Counted from the stretch's first letter, positions 8,616 to 18,455 are shown. The stretch: DNA of 64,000 nucleotides from CAWHNT01 sp963830775 (GCA_963830775.1 CAWHNT010000050.1:183066-247065); one strand, 5' to 3'. The notes: generated by a model from the sequence alone, not told the origin. Made by a program: numbers and translations.

Positions 8616-11600
8616 TTGGACGTCGGGACTTGGCTCGAGAGGCTGGGTCTGGGCCAGTACGAGCGGGCCTTCCTCGACAACGATGTCGACGCGGAGGTCC
8701 TGCCCGAGCTCGTGGCCGAGGACCTGGCCGGCCTCGGCGTGGCCTCGATCGGCCATCGTCGCAAGCTGCTCGCCGCCATCGCCGCCCTGCGCGCGGAGGT
8801 GTCGCCGCTCCAGGGGCCCCGCACCGGACAGCAGCCCGCTGCCGTGCGCGAGGCCGAGCGCCGGCAGCTGACGGTGATGTTCGCCGATCTCGTGGGCTCG
8901 ACCGAGCTCGCCTCGCAACTCGATCCCGAGGAGATGCGCGAGGTCCTGCGCGCCTACCAGGATGCGGTCACGGGCGAGGTGGCCCGCTACGAGGGTCATG
9001 TCGCCAAGCTCATCGGCGATGGCGTGCCTGGCTTATTTCGGCTGGCCAAGCGCACACGAGGACGAGGCCGAGCGGGCGGTCAGGGCGGGCCTTTCCGTCG
9101 TCGCGGCGGTGGGCCGGCTTGCGGCACCCGGAGGTGGTGCGCTTGCGGTCCGGGTCGGGATCGCCACCGGGCTCGTCGTGGTGGGCGATCTTGTCGGCCA
9201 TGGCGCTGCCGAGCAGGAGGCCGTCTTCGGCGAGACGCCAAACCTCGCCGCCCGCATGCAGGCTGTGGCCGAGCCCGCCAGCGTGGTGGTGGCGCCTGGC
9301 ACCCATCGGCTGGCAGGCGACCTGTTCGCCTATGCCGACCTCGGCACCCGGCGGCTCAAGGGGTTCCCGGAGCCCGTGCGTGCCTGGCGGGTGATCGGTC
9401 CCGGGGAACGGGTGAGCCGCTTCGAGGCCCGTGAGGCCGCGGCCGTGATGCCGCTCCTGGGCCGCGAGGAGGAACTCGCTTTCCTGCTCGAGCGCTGGAA
9501 CCGGGCCCGTTTCGGCCATGGCCAGATCGCGCTGCTCGCCGGCGAACCGGGCATCGGCAAATCACGCCTGCTGCGCGCGCTGCGCGACACCCTTGACCCC
9601 GAGCCGCACATGGCTCTGCGTCACCAATGCTCGCCCTATCACACGCATACGGCCCTCCATCCCGTGATCGAGCAGCTCGAGCGGGCGGCCGGCTTCGAGC
9701 GGGAGGAGGCGGCCGAGGCGAGACTGGCCAAGCTCCAGACGCTGCTTGCCAGGGGCGAGCCCGACATGACCCGCACCGCAGCCCTGCTTGCCGATCTGCT
9801 CGGGATAGAGGCCGGCAGCCGCCATTCACCCCCGCAACTGACGGCCCGGCAGCAGAAGGAGTCGACCTTCGCCGCCCTTCTCGACCAGTTGGTCGCCTTC
9901 GCGGCGCGGAGCCCTCTCCTGGTGACGCTGGAGGATGCACACTGGATTGATCCCAGCACCCTGGAGCTGCTCGACCTTGCGGTCGACCGGGTGCAGGACG
10001 TGCCGGTGCTGATGGTAATCACCTACCGGCCGGAATTCATCCCGCCCTGGCTGGGCCGACCCCATGTTGGCTCGCTGACCCTGCGCCGTCTGGGGCGACA
10101 GCTGTCGGCAGCCATGGTCGGCAGTGTCGCCGGGGGTCAATCCTTGCCGACGGCAGTAATCGACCAGATCGTTGCCAAGACGGACGGCGTGCCGCTATTC
10201 GTCGAGGAGCTGACCAAGGCCGTGCTCGAGTCCGGGCTCCTGCTGGGAGACGACTATCGTGACCCGGTGGTCCGCCTGCCGTTGGTCCTTCCCATCCCGG
10301 ACACGCTCCAGGAACTCGCTGATGGCCCGGCTGGACCGGCTCGCGCCGGTGAAGGAGGTGGCACAGCTTGCGGCCTGTATCGGGCGTGAGTTCGATCATG
10401 CGCTGCTGGCGGCGGTAGCACCGCTCGGCGGGAAGGAGCTTGCCACGGCCCTGGACCGGCTGGTCGAGGCGGAGCTGGTCTTCCGCCACGGTGCGCCGCC
10501 CAACGCCACCTATACCTTCAAGCATGCGCTGGTGCAGGACGCCGCCTGTCAGAGCCTCCTCAAGAGCCGCCGCCAGCAGCACCATGGACGGATCGCTGCC
10601 GTGTTGGAGGAGCGGTTCCCGCACATGGTGGAGAGCCAGCCAGAGGTGGTGGCACGTCACTGCGCCGAGGCGGGGCTGATCGAAAAGGCGGCCGACTACC
10701 GTCACAAAGCCGCCCAAGTCGCGATGCGGCGCTCGGCCATGGCCGAGGCCGTGGCCCAGGTCCGGCACGGCCTGGTGCTGCTCTCCGCCTTGCCCGCCAG
10801 CCCAGCGCGGACGCAAAAGGAGATCGACCTCCAGCTCGACTTGGGTCACGCCCTCACGACCTTGAAGGGCCTTGCCGCACCCGACACGGGTGCTGCCTAC
10901 GGCCGGGCGCGGGAGCTGTGCCGGGAGCTGGGCGCTGCCGGTCCCGAGCCAGTGGCGCTGCACGGCGTGTGGCGGTTCCTGCACAACCGCGCCGAGCTCG
11001 GCGCGGCGCAGGAGGCCGCGGACGAGCTGCTGCGCTGGGGCGAAGCGCGCGGCGACGTGGCGACAGAGGTGGTGGGGCACCGGACCGCTGCGGCCACCCG
11101 GTTCTTCCGTGCCGAGCTCGACGCCGCGCTGAAGCACTACGAACGCGTGCTGGCCCTGTGCGAGCCCTCTCCGCACGACGCAGCCGACAATCCGCTCGAT
11201 CCATGGCTGGTGACCATCAGCCATATGTCGTGGGAGCTGCTCCTGCAGGGCTACCCCGACCGGGCATTTGCTCGCAGGGACGAGGCCCTGGCCGCGGCGG
11301 AGGCCTGGGCATGGCCGTACATGCTGGCGGTTGTCCTGCACCACCAGAATGTCTTCGATCAGATGCGTGGCGACCCAGGCGCGCTCGAGCTGCGATCGGC
11401 AGCCCTGATGGCGCTCACGGCGGAGCACGGCTTCGCGCACTGGCACGCGACGGCGACCATCCTGCATGGCTGGGCGGCGGCCAGCCGGGGAGAACTTGAA
11501 GCCGGCCTCCTGGAGATGCGCCAGGGTCTCGCCGCCAAGCAGGCGACGGGCGCGCAGCTGAAGGTGCCCTACTATCAGGGCCTGATCGCCGGCCTGCAGA

Positions 11601-11995
11601 TCCGGGCCGGCCGGATGGCGGAGGCCTCATGCCTGCTCGATGGCGCCCTGGCCCGGGTGGAGGCCACGGGCGAGCGCTGGTTCGAGGCCGAGCTGCACCG
11701 GCTGAAGGGTGAAGCGTCGCTTCTGGCCGGCAGATCCGGCCGCGCGGAGGCGGAGGCCCAATTCCGCAGGGCCATCGAGGTGAGCCGGAAGCAAGGTGCA
11801 AGGTGGTGGGAGCTGCACGGGGCCAGCTCGCTGGCACGGCTCTGGGCGGAATGCGGCCGCCGGCAGCAGGCCTACGATCTCCTGGCACCGGTCCATGGCT
11901 GGTTCGCGGAGGGCTTCGACACGCAGTCCTTGCGGGACGCCGGGGCGCTGCTCGACCAGCTTGGGGTGACGGGCACCTGCGTCATTCCCCGCTGA
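8616..11995 (+). CDS. SAM-adenylate/guanylate cyclase-AAA ATPase-TPR-like signalling protein (two frame breaks)
   Basis: About 1125 residues after repair. Residues 1-65 form a SAM domain (WLERLGLGQYERAF). About 85-270 form a class III nucleotide cyclase with metal aspartates in MFADLVGST and LIGDGV, and the NLAARMQ segment. From about 285 comes a signalling ATPase: Walker A AGEPGIGKS, Walker B LLVTLEDAHWID. The rest is a long TPR-like helical repeat region. This architecture is frequent in rhizobia and relatives, and its ligand is unknown. Breaks near 9028 and 10310 are each mended by dropping one base. The TTG start at 8616 is chosen because the SAM domain begins there and GGAG lies 9 bases upstream. 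Confidence 0.85.
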
Positions 11996-12073
11996 GGCGG
12001 GTCGGACGGCTGGACGGGATCGCCGGCCGGGCCGTACAGCCACAGCGCACCACTTTTGGGAATGTGACCGGCC

Positions 12074-12964
12074 TTGAGCCTGCCCACGCTGATCGCTGAC
12101 ATCGTGGCCGTCATAGCACCGGTCTTCGTGATCGCGGCCTTGGGCTATGGCTGGGCCCGCGCCAAGCTGCCGTTCGACGGCAGCTTCGTCACCACCTTCA
12201 TGATCAACGTCGCAACCCCCTGCCTCGTCTTCTCGACGCTGGCCCGGCTGCGCTTCGAGGGTGCCGAGCTTGCCACCATGCTGCTGGCCTCGGTCGCCTG
12301 CATGGCCTTGGCGGCCGCGATTGGAGCTGCCGTGCTGCGCCTGTCCCGGCTCTCGCTCCAGGTCTACCTGCCGGCGCTGACCTTTCCCAATGCCGGCAAC
12401 ATGGGTATGCCGCTCTGCCTGTTCGCCTTTGGCGAGCAGGGGCTGGGCCTTGCCGTGATGTATTTCTCGGCCCTCTCCGCGGTCCAGTTCACCCTCGGCC
12501 CCGCCATCGCCGCTGGCAAGCCCGACCCCTGGCAGATGCTGCGCACGCCCGTGATCTACGCCGTGGCGCTGGCGCTCCTCCTGCGGGCGGTCGATCTCGA
12601 GGTGCCGCGCTGGGCCGCCAACACCACGAAGCTCCTGGGCGACTGCGCCGTCCCGCTGATGCTGGTCTCGCTGGGCGTGGCACTGGCGAAGCTGCGCGTC
12701 ACTGGTCTCGGTCGGGCGGCGGCCGTCTCGGCCCTGCGCCTCGGCCTGGGCTTCGGCGTCGGGCTCGTCGTGGTCTGGGCGCTGGATCTCGAGGGAGCCG
12801 CGCGCGGCGTGGTGCTGCTCGAGAGCTCGATGCCGGTGGCGGTGTTCAACTATCTCTGGGCGGTCCGCTACAACAACGCGCCGGAGGAGGTGGCGGGCCT
12901 CGTCCTGGGCTCGACCGCCCTGTCGTTCCTCACCTTGCCGCTCCTGCTGTTGGCCGTGATGTAG
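12074..12964 (+). CDS. AEC family (auxin efflux carrier-type) transporter
   Basis: 296 residues with about ten hydrophobic segments arranged as two five-helix halves. The conserved FPNAGNMGMPL motif in the first half is typical of the AEC/bile-acid superfamily. Bacterial members move organic acids such as malate or malonate; the substrate here is unknown. The TTG at 12074 begins MSLPTLIADIVAVIAPVF, directly entering helix one. The gene stands 78 bases after the cyclase and its 3' end runs 97 bases into the convergent DUF6064 gene. Confidence 0.85.
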   Translation: MSLPTLIADIVAVIAPVFVIAALGYGWARAKLPFDGSFVTTFMINVATPCLVFSTLARLRFEGAELATMLLASVACMALAAAIGAAVLRLSRLSLQVYLPALTFPNAGNMGMPLCLFAFGEQGLGLAVMYFSALSAVQFTLGPAIAAGKPDPWQMLRTPVIYAVALALLLRAVDLEVPRWAANTTKLLGDCAVPLMLVSLGVALAKLRVTGLGRAAAVSALRLGLGFGVGLVVVWALDLEGAARGVVLLESSMPVAVFNYLWAVRYNNAPEEVAGLVLGSTALSFLTLPLLLLAVM

Positions 12965-13593
12965 GCCGCAGGCGCGGCCAGCACGGCAACGACTGCCGCG
13001 GCGGGTGCAACTAGCGCATCGGGCGAGCCCATGGCCCACAAAGTGAGCCCCGTGACGGCGCACCAGAGCAGCGGGATGGCGAGCAGCGCCCAACGGATGC
13101 GACCGTCCGCGAGCAGGACCAGACCCAGCGTGCCGACCACCGTCGGGTCGGGTGCCAGCCCGAAAAGCTCGACCTGCGCCCACGGCCGGCCGAGGAGCGG
13201 GCCGATCAAAGGCTGGAGCACGAGGGCGAACAGGAAGAGGGCGAGGCCGGTCGGGTTCGTTCTCAGGGTGAGCCTGAACCCGGCCCAGGCCAGCAGGAGC
13301 GCCTCCGCCCCGAAAGCGACGGCATAGTACGTCGCTGCCCAGTTGATGCTGTCATAGCGCTCGAGGTGGTAGGCCCAGGCGACCCAGAGCCAGCAGGCAG
13401 CAAGGATGGCGGCGACGGTTTGCGCTGCCATGGTGTCGGCGCGGCGCAGGAGCAGGAGGACCGCGGCGCCGAGAGCAAGGGCCAGGAGCTGCGCCGGCCA
13501 GACGGCACGGTTGTAGAGCTCGAACAGGCGGTAGTAGGTGCGGGGCGAGAAGAGGAGGAAGTCCGAGAGCGAATAGGTCAGCCATTCGCCCAT
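12868..13593 (-). CDS. DUF6064-like integral membrane protein
   Basis: 241 residues starting MGEWLTYSLSDFLLFSPRTYYRLFELYN, a start typical of the DUF6064 membrane family of unknown function, followed by about six hydrophobic helices. The start codon shares one base with the stop of the upstream aldo/keto reductase (TGATG), so the two are coupled. The last 30 or so residues (ANSRSGKVRND onward) look un-membrane-like and overlap the convergent transporter by 97 bases. A missed frame shift near 12975, as in other genes here, could explain this tail. Confidence 0.6.
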   Translation of the reverse strand: MGEWLTYSLSDFLLFSPRTYYRLFELYNRAVWPAQLLALALGAAVLLLLRRADTMAAQTVAAILAACWLWVAWAYHLERYDSINWAATYYAVAFGAEALLLAWAGFRLTLRTNPTGLALFLFALVLQPLIGPLLGRPWAQVELFGLAPDPTVVGTLGLVLLADGRIRWALLAIPLLWCAVTGLTLWAMGSPDALVAPAAAVVAVLAAPAAYITANSRSGKVRNDRAVEPRTRPATSSGALL

Positions 13594-14498
13594 CAGAGCT
13601 CCTCGATATGGGCGGCGATCCGCGCCCGCATCGCCGGGTCCGGCAGCGGATCCCCTGCCGCTGCCATGTTCTCGCGCACATGGTCGACCCTGGTCGTCGC
13701 CGGGATGGCGCAGGTCACGGCCGGGTGGGAGACGATGAACTTGAGGATGAGCTGGGCCCAGCTCGTGCAGCCGATCTCGGCCGCCCAGGGCGGGAGCGGG
13801 TGGTCCTCCAGGCCCTGGGTGAGCCAGCCCTGCTGGAACGGCCGGTTCACGATCACCGCGATGCCCCGGTCCCGTGCCAGCGGCAGCAGCCGTTCCTCGG
13901 CCTCGCGGTCCACAGGATTGTAGGTGAGCTGGACGAAGTCGAGCGGCTGCGAGCGCAGCACCTGCTCCAGCTCCTCGTGCCGGCGCCCCTCCGAGGTGGT
14001 GATGCCGACATAGCGCAGCCGCCCTTCCGCCTTCATCGCGAGGAGCGTGGGCAGGTGCTCCTCCCAGGCCAGGAGATTGTGGACCTGGAGCAGGTCGAAG
14101 CGGGGGATGCCCCAGAGCTCGCGCGAGGTCTCGATCTGCGCCGGCCCGCGCCGGCCGGAGGAGATCCAGACCTTGTCGGCCGAGAACAGGCCGCCGGTCT
14201 CGCCGAGCTTCCGCAGGCCGTACCCGATCACGGCTTGCGACGAGCCGTACATGGGCGAGGAATCGATCATTCGCCCGCCGGTCTCGAAGAAAGCGCCCAT
14301 GACCTCGGCGCACGCGTCGCGCGCGATCTCGTCCTCGCCCACGTTGAAGGTGATCCAGGTCCCCAGGCCGACCACCGGCAGCGCCTCGCCGGTCGCGGGA
14401 ATCGGCCTGGTAAGAGGCGGTGCGTGCTGGGCCAGAGCGGGCCGAACGGCGACGGCCGCGGCCAGCGAGCCCAGAAGCGTGCGGCGGTCGAGGGCCAT
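13593..14498 (-). CDS. Tat-exported aldo/keto reductase
   Basis: 301 residues. It opens with a twin-arginine signal (DRRTLLGSLAAAVAVRPALAQ), so the enzyme is probably periplasmic and folded, with cofactor, before export. The mature part is an aldo/keto reductase barrel: GLGTW, the catalytic Asp/Tyr region IDSSPMYGSSQ, a Lys region near ADKVWISS, the QVHN pair, and a C-terminal cofactor segment near AIPATTRVDHV. The expected catalytic Lys region is altered to SSGRRG, so catalysis may deviate. It is the first gene of a two-gene unit with the membrane protein downstream (TGATG junction), which may be its electron or membrane partner; that pairing is inference. Confidence 0.82.
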   Translation of the reverse strand: MALDRRTLLGSLAAAVAVRPALAQHAPPLTRPIPATGEALPVVGLGTWITFNVGEDEIARDACAEVMGAFFETGGRMIDSSPMYGSSQAVIGYGLRKLGETGGLFSADKVWISSGRRGPAQIETSRELWGIPRFDLLQVHNLLAWEEHLPTLLAMKAEGRLRYVGITTSEGRRHEELEQVLRSQPLDFVQLTYNPVDREAEERLLPLARDRGIAVIVNRPFQQGWLTQGLEDHPLPPWAAEIGCTSWAQLILKFIVSHPAVTCAIPATTRVDHVRENMAAAGDPLPDPAMRARIAAHIEEL

Positions 14499-14591
14499 CG
14501 ATGCTCTCCTGCTCAGCTTACAGCGTTCGGGAGGTGGTGTGCCGATGCCGGGCCGGATAGACCGCCGGCACCATCAGGGAGGCCTCGGGCC

Positions 14592-15725
14592 ATGCGCATC
14601 CGCGACGTCGTCTGCCACGTGCTGGAGGCACCGCTTTCCCGCCGCTTCGGCTGGTCCCTGGCCGAGACCGACCGGCGCACCGCCATGCTGGTCGAGATCG
14701 TGGCCGAGGACGGCCTTGTCGGCTGGGGTGAGAGCTACGGGCCTGCCCGGGCCAATGCCGCCATCGTCGAGCACTACTACAAGCCGCGCCTGATCGGCGC
14801 CGATCCGCTCACGACCGAGACGATCTGGCAGGACCTCTACGCCGCCTTGCGCGACCATGGGCAGAAAGGGCTCGCGATCCAGGCCCTCTCGGGCGTCGAC
14901 ATAGCACTTTGGGACCTGAAGGGCCGGGTGCTGGGCCAGCCGGTCCACCGCCTCATGGGCGGCCCGATCCGCGAGCGCGTGCGCGCCTATGCCACCGGTC
15001 TCTACAGCCGGCCCGAAGGGGACTCCGCCCTCTATCTTGCCGAAGAGGCTGCGGGCTACGTCGACGAGGGCTTCTCCGCGGTCAAGCTCAAGGTCGGCTA
15101 CGGGATCAGGGAAGACGTGCGCAACGCACGCGCGGTACGCGAGGCCATCGGTCCGGATGTGGCGCTGATGATGGACGCCAACCACGCCTATGACGCCACG
15201 GCGGCGATCGAGCTCGGCCGGCGCGTCGCCGAGCTGGAGATCGGCTGGTTCGAGGAGCCGGTGCCGCCCGAGGACCTCCGTGGCTACGAGGAGGTGCGTC
15301 GCGGCCAGCCCATTCCCGTCGCCGGTGGCGAGTGCGAGTTCACCCGCTTCGGCTTTCGCGAGCTCCTGTCCCGCCGCTGCGTCGACATCGCCCAGCCCGA
15401 CACTTGTGCCGCGGGCGGGCTCTCGGAATGCAAGAAGATCGCCGACATGGCGAATGCGTTCGGGATCCGCTACGTGCCGCATGTGTGGGGAACGGGGGTG
15501 GCACTCGCGGCCTCGCTCCAGCTTCTGGCCGTCCTACCGCACAACCCGCCCTGCCGTTTCCCGACCGAGCCGTTGCTCGAGTTCGACCGCACCGAGCACG
15601 CGATCCGGCAGGCGGTGCTCAGGGAGCCACTGGAGCACGAGCAAGGCTGGGTGCGCGTGCCGAGCGGGCCCGGGCTGGGGATCGAGATCGACCGTTCGGC
15701 CCTGGACCGCTTCCGAGCAGGCTGA
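14592..15725 (+). CDS. Mandelate racemase/muconate-lactonizing enzyme family protein
   Basis: 377 residues in the enolase superfamily layout: N-terminal cap (VCHVLEAPLSRRFGWS), then a barrel with the base motif KLKVGYG, metal ligands in MDANHAYD, EEPVPPED and AGGECEF, and a late His in YVPHVWGTGV. The KxK plus His pattern fits acid-sugar dehydratases or racemases of the mandelate racemase subgroup. The exact sugar acid is not readable. The ATG at 14592 has GGGAGG about 9 bases upstream. It is divergent from the Tat aldo/keto reductase, sharing a 93-base intergenic region. Confidence 0.88.
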   Translation: MRIRDVVCHVLEAPLSRRFGWSLAETDRRTAMLVEIVAEDGLVGWGESYGPARANAAIVEHYYKPRLIGADPLTTETIWQDLYAALRDHGQKGLAIQALSGVDIALWDLKGRVLGQPVHRLMGGPIRERVRAYATGLYSRPEGDSALYLAEEAAGYVDEGFSAVKLKVGYGIREDVRNARAVREAIGPDVALMMDANHAYDATAAIELGRRVAELEIGWFEEPVPPEDLRGYEEVRRGQPIPVAGGECEFTRFGFRELLSRRCVDIAQPDTCAAGGLSECKKIADMANAFGIRYVPHVWGTGVALAASLQLLAVLPHNPPCRFPTEPLLEFDRTEHAIRQAVLREPLEHEQGWVRVPSGPGLGIEIDRSALDRFRAG

Positions 15726-15742
15726 GCCGGGAGCTGCCTGGG

Positions 15743-16210
15743 TCAGTGCAGGACGCGCGGCGCCCCGTCGACCGGGGCGCTCGCGAAGGCCAGCGCCGCG
15801 TAGGGCATCTCGTCACGCTCACTGAGGCGTAGCTGAAGGCGGAGATAGTGGAAGCTCAAGAGCTCCAACGTCGCCTGGCTGATCTGAGCATCGGCAAGAG
15901 CGTTGCGGAGTGCCAGCTCCAGCTTGCGCTCGGCGATCGCGAGGTCGAGGCGGAGAACCTCCTCGTCGGCCTCCGGATCGACCGGCCCCAGCACCTCCGT
16001 CATGAGGCTGCGAACCTCCGGCACCGGAACGCCCCGGAGCAGGAGGCATCGGACGAGATCGACCAGGATGAGGCGGCGATCCTCGCGGACCTGCTCGACC
16101 GACAGGATCTGGTACGGTTCGCGCGGCGACTGCAGGATCGCCGCGCAGACATCGGCACTGTGACAGGTCGCCCGGACGAGATCCTTGAGCGCCCTGATTT
16201 CCCGGTCCAT
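15743..16210 (-). CDS. Hypothetical alpha-helical protein
   Basis: 155 residues from MDREIRALKDLVRAT. Strongly helical, rich in Leu, Arg and Glu, with no signal peptide and no motif I recognise. A longer start at 16318 (MADARER) is possible. I prefer 16210 because a terminator at 16329-16353 belongs to the upstream gene, and the later start leaves room for a promoter. It is convergent with the enolase-superfamily gene (17 bases apart). Confidence 0.5.
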   Translation of the reverse strand: MDREIRALKDLVRATCHSADVCAAILQSPREPYQILSVEQVREDRRLILVDLVRCLLLRGVPVPEVRSLMTEVLGPVDPEADEEVLRLDLAIAERKLELALRNALADAQISQATLELLSFHYLRLQLRLSERDEMPYAALAFASAPVDGAPRVLH

Positions 16211-16328
16211 TCGCACCCGTCTGGAACTCCCTGCGAGAGCCTCTTGCAGGTACAAACCGGAAACTGCCGGACGGGTTCCCAAGCTGGCGAAGCTGCCGCG
16301 CTCGCGCGCATCTGCCATGACGCCCAAA

Positions 16329-16353
16329 GGGCGCGGAGTGGTTCTCCGCGCCC
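16329..16353 (-). terminator. Intrinsic terminator after Ser/Gly-rich secreted protein gene
   Basis: Perfect 10-bp stem (GGGCGCGGAG / CTCCGCGCCC) with a 5-base loop. Read on the minus strand, the stem is followed by TTT. It closes the transcript starting at 16668. Confidence 0.7.
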
Positions 16354-16380
16354 TCGAGCACCGTACGATGAAGACGCCGA

Positions 16381-16668
16381 CTACTGGGCCGGCTGCTTCA
16401 TCGCAGTTCACGCCAATCTCGCCAGGCGCGCAGTCCTTGCGGTCGGTGGTCGTGTCGCTGTTGGAGGAGCTGCTGCCGACATCGCCGCTTGCGCCCTTTT
16501 CGGCCCCACCGGACGAGCCTTGGCCGGCGCTCCCACCCGCCGTCGAGCCGCCACCGCTGTCGCTGCTGCCGCTGAACCGCCACTGTTGCCGCCGCTGTTT
16601 TGGGCATACACGGCACCGCTGAGCAGCAGGCTCAGGGCTGACACGCCCGCGATCAGGAGCTTGCGCAT
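16381..16668 (-). CDS. Small Ser/Gly-rich secreted protein (frame disturbed)
   Basis: It starts MRKLLIAGVSALSLLLSG, a clear Sec signal peptide ending at VYAQ, with a GGAGAG ribosome site. The mature part should be a low-complexity Ser/Gly chain (NSGGNSGG, then SGSSDSGGGSTAGG) ending in a small Cys-bearing piece (DCAPGEIGVNCDEAA). The signal peptide and the Ser/Gly part lie in different frames, meeting near 16565. A further one-base removal near 16386 would give a stop at 16381, just before the terminator. Start and signal peptide are solid; the exact frame path and the end are inference. Function unknown. Confidence 0.5.
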
Positions 16669-16890
16669 GATATCTCTCCGCGTTCGGCTGCATATTGCGG
16701 ACACCGGCGCGGCCGCGATGGCGTACCCGGCACCCTGTTCGTTCACTGTAACCCACGGATTTTGCCGAGGTTCCGTAACTATTCCCCAGGCGCAGGGTGG
16801 AACTCTCAGGCCGGAATGTTGTTGCTCCGCAGGGATTTACCGCCCAGGTTCTTGTTGAATTCTCAGGATCGCCAGGACACCGGACGAACC

Positions 16891-17769
16891 ATGCGGCGAA
16901 ACGTGCTGATCATCGCGAACCGCCACAGCCGCCGAGGCAGCACGCATCTCGGTGCCGTGCTGGAGCGCCTGCGCGCCGACGGCCTTGAGCCCGAGGTTCA
17001 CGAGCTGCCGAGGAAGCGACCCCTGGAGCAGCTGATCCGCGAGCGTGGCAACAAGGCCGACGTGATTGTCCTGGGCGGCGGCGACGGGACCATGAACGCA
17101 GCCTCCTCGGCCCTGCTCGAGGCTGCGCGGCCGTTCGCGATCCTGCCGCTCGGCACTGCCAACGACCTCGCCCGCACGCTAGGGATCCCGCAAGATCCGG
17201 TGGCCGCGGCCGAGCTCATCCTGGCCGGCCCGACCCGGCGCATCGACCTGGGTGTGGTGAACGACCGCCACTTCTTCAACGTGGCCAGCATCGGTCTCAG
17301 CGTGCGTGTGGCCAAGGCACTGACCAAGGAAGTGAAGCGCCGCCTCGGGAGCTGGGGCTATCCGCTTACGGTCTACCGCGTGCTGAAGGAGGGCCACAGC
17401 TTCTCGGCCGAGATCCGCGGTGCCGCGGGCTCGATCAGCCTGCGCTCGATCCAGCTCGCCGTGGGCAACGGCCGCTTCTACGGTGGCGGGCTCGTGGTCG
17501 ACGAGGCGGCCGCGATCGACGACCACACGCTCCACCTCTACAGCCTGAAGCCGCAGCCGATGTGGAAGTTGCTGAGCCGGGCGCTGGCCTTCCGCCAGGG
17601 GCGGCATGACGATCCGGAGGCCGTCGAGGCGCTGGCTGGTGCCAGATTCGAGGTGCTGACCAAACGGCCGATGCCGGTCAACACCGACGGCGAGGTGACG
17701 ACGAGCACGCCGGCCCGCTTCTCGGTTCTGCCGGCGGCGCTGGAGGTCGTGGCACCGGCGCCTGCTTGA
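16891..17769 (+). CDS. Diacylglycerol/lipid kinase (YegS-like)
   Basis: 292 residues, DAGK catalytic family. Nucleotide-binding GGGDGTMN occurs near residues 65-72, followed by ILPLGTANDLARTL and the C-terminal NTDGE segment. Such enzymes phosphorylate diacylglycerol, sphingoid or related lipids at the inner membrane face. Total length and motif order fit YegS/BmrU relatives. The ATG at 16891 (MRRNVLIIANRHSRRG) gives the standard N-terminus. A stand-alone gene, convergent with a hypothetical gene on the minus strand. Confidence 0.85.
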   Translation: MRRNVLIIANRHSRRGSTHLGAVLERLRADGLEPEVHELPRKRPLEQLIRERGNKADVIVLGGGDGTMNAASSALLEAARPFAILPLGTANDLARTLGIPQDPVAAAELILAGPTRRIDLGVVNDRHFFNVASIGLSVRVAKALTKEVKRRLGSWGYPLTVYRVLKEGHSFSAEIRGAAGSISLRSIQLAVGNGRFYGGGLVVDEAAAIDDHTLHLYSLKPQPMWKLLSRALAFRQGRHDDPEAVEALAGARFEVLTKRPMPVNTDGEVTTSTPARFSVLPAALEVVAPAPA

Positions 17770-17782
17770 GCAGGCTCCGCCT

Positions 17783-18211
17783 TCAGCGGTCGTTCGCCGC
17801 CTCGGGGCTGCCGGCTGGGTCCTGGGTCAGCAGGAGATCCACGGCACCGCCATGCTCGCGCCGCACGGCCTCCTGGAGCCGGACCGGATCGATGTCGATC
17901 CAGCTGCAGATCCAGGTCCGCTCGGTCCGGGTCTGCTGGCCGAACAGCCACATGGCGGCGTCATGCGCCTCGCGCACGGTCTTGCGACGGGTCGACGCGA
18001 CGGCGGCGTTCGGCGCCGCAGTGCCGCGCAGCACGCGCAGGCCGGCGTCGATATCCGCCAGGATCTGAAGGACGACGCTGCGCCAGAGCTGGAGGCATGC
18101 CGTGCTGCTCACGGCCCTGACCACGTCGGCATGCGTGACAGGCTCCGCGCTGAGGCTGGCGCCGCGGACACGCGGCCTCTCAGCGACGGCTTGGGCGGAG
18201 GTTGACAGCAC
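17783..18211 (-). CDS. Hypothetical protein
   Basis: Up to 142 residues. The longest start overlaps the 3' end of infA by 32 bases, so a later start (for example the GTG before THADVVRAV) is likely. The core (LQILADIDAGLRVLRG, then EAHDAAMWLFG and WIDIDPVRLQEAV) is reminiscent of small alphaproteobacterial proteins with a WLFG/DPDxVR pattern, often near mobile or stress genes, but I cannot assign a family. It follows infA on the same strand. Confidence 0.45.
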   Translation of the reverse strand: MLSTSAQAVAERPRVRGASLSAEPVTHADVVRAVSSTACLQLWRSVVLQILADIDAGLRVLRGTAAPNAAVASTRRKTVREAHDAAMWLFGQQTRTERTWICSWIDIDPVRLQEAVRREHGGAVDLLLTQDPAGSPEAANDR

Positions 18212-18440
18212 CTGGCTGCTCCGTCTTGTGGCGAAAGTTGATTCGACCTTTGCTGAGGTCGTAGGCGCTCATCTCAATGTTCACGCGGTCGCCCGCGAGC
18301 ACGCGGATGCGGTGCTTCCTCATCTTGCCCGAGGCATAGGCCAGCACCTGATGCCCGCCCTCGACCTCGCACCGGAAAAGGGCATCGGGCAGCACCTCGG
18401 TGACGATGCCCGCCACTTCCACCAGATCTTCCTTGGCCAT
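18180..18440 (-). CDS. infA: Translation initiation factor IF-1
   Basis: 86 residues of the OB-fold factor that sits in the ribosomal A site during initiation. MAKEDLVEVAGIVTEVLPDALFRC, HQVLAYASGKMRKHRIRVLAGD and MSAYDLSKGRINFR follow the family closely. It carries about 14 extra C-terminal residues (KTEQPGAVNLRPSRR) beyond the usual 72. The location, downstream of a cold-shock gene and an 83-residue protein on the same strand, is unlike the usual infA context. It may be an additional, cold-linked copy; that is inference. Confidence 0.9.
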   Translation of the reverse strand: MAKEDLVEVAGIVTEVLPDALFRCEVEGGHQVLAYASGKMRKHRIRVLAGDRVNIEMSAYDLSKGRINFRHKTEQPGAVNLRPSRR

Positions 18441-18455
18441 CAGCGGCGCTCTGTC

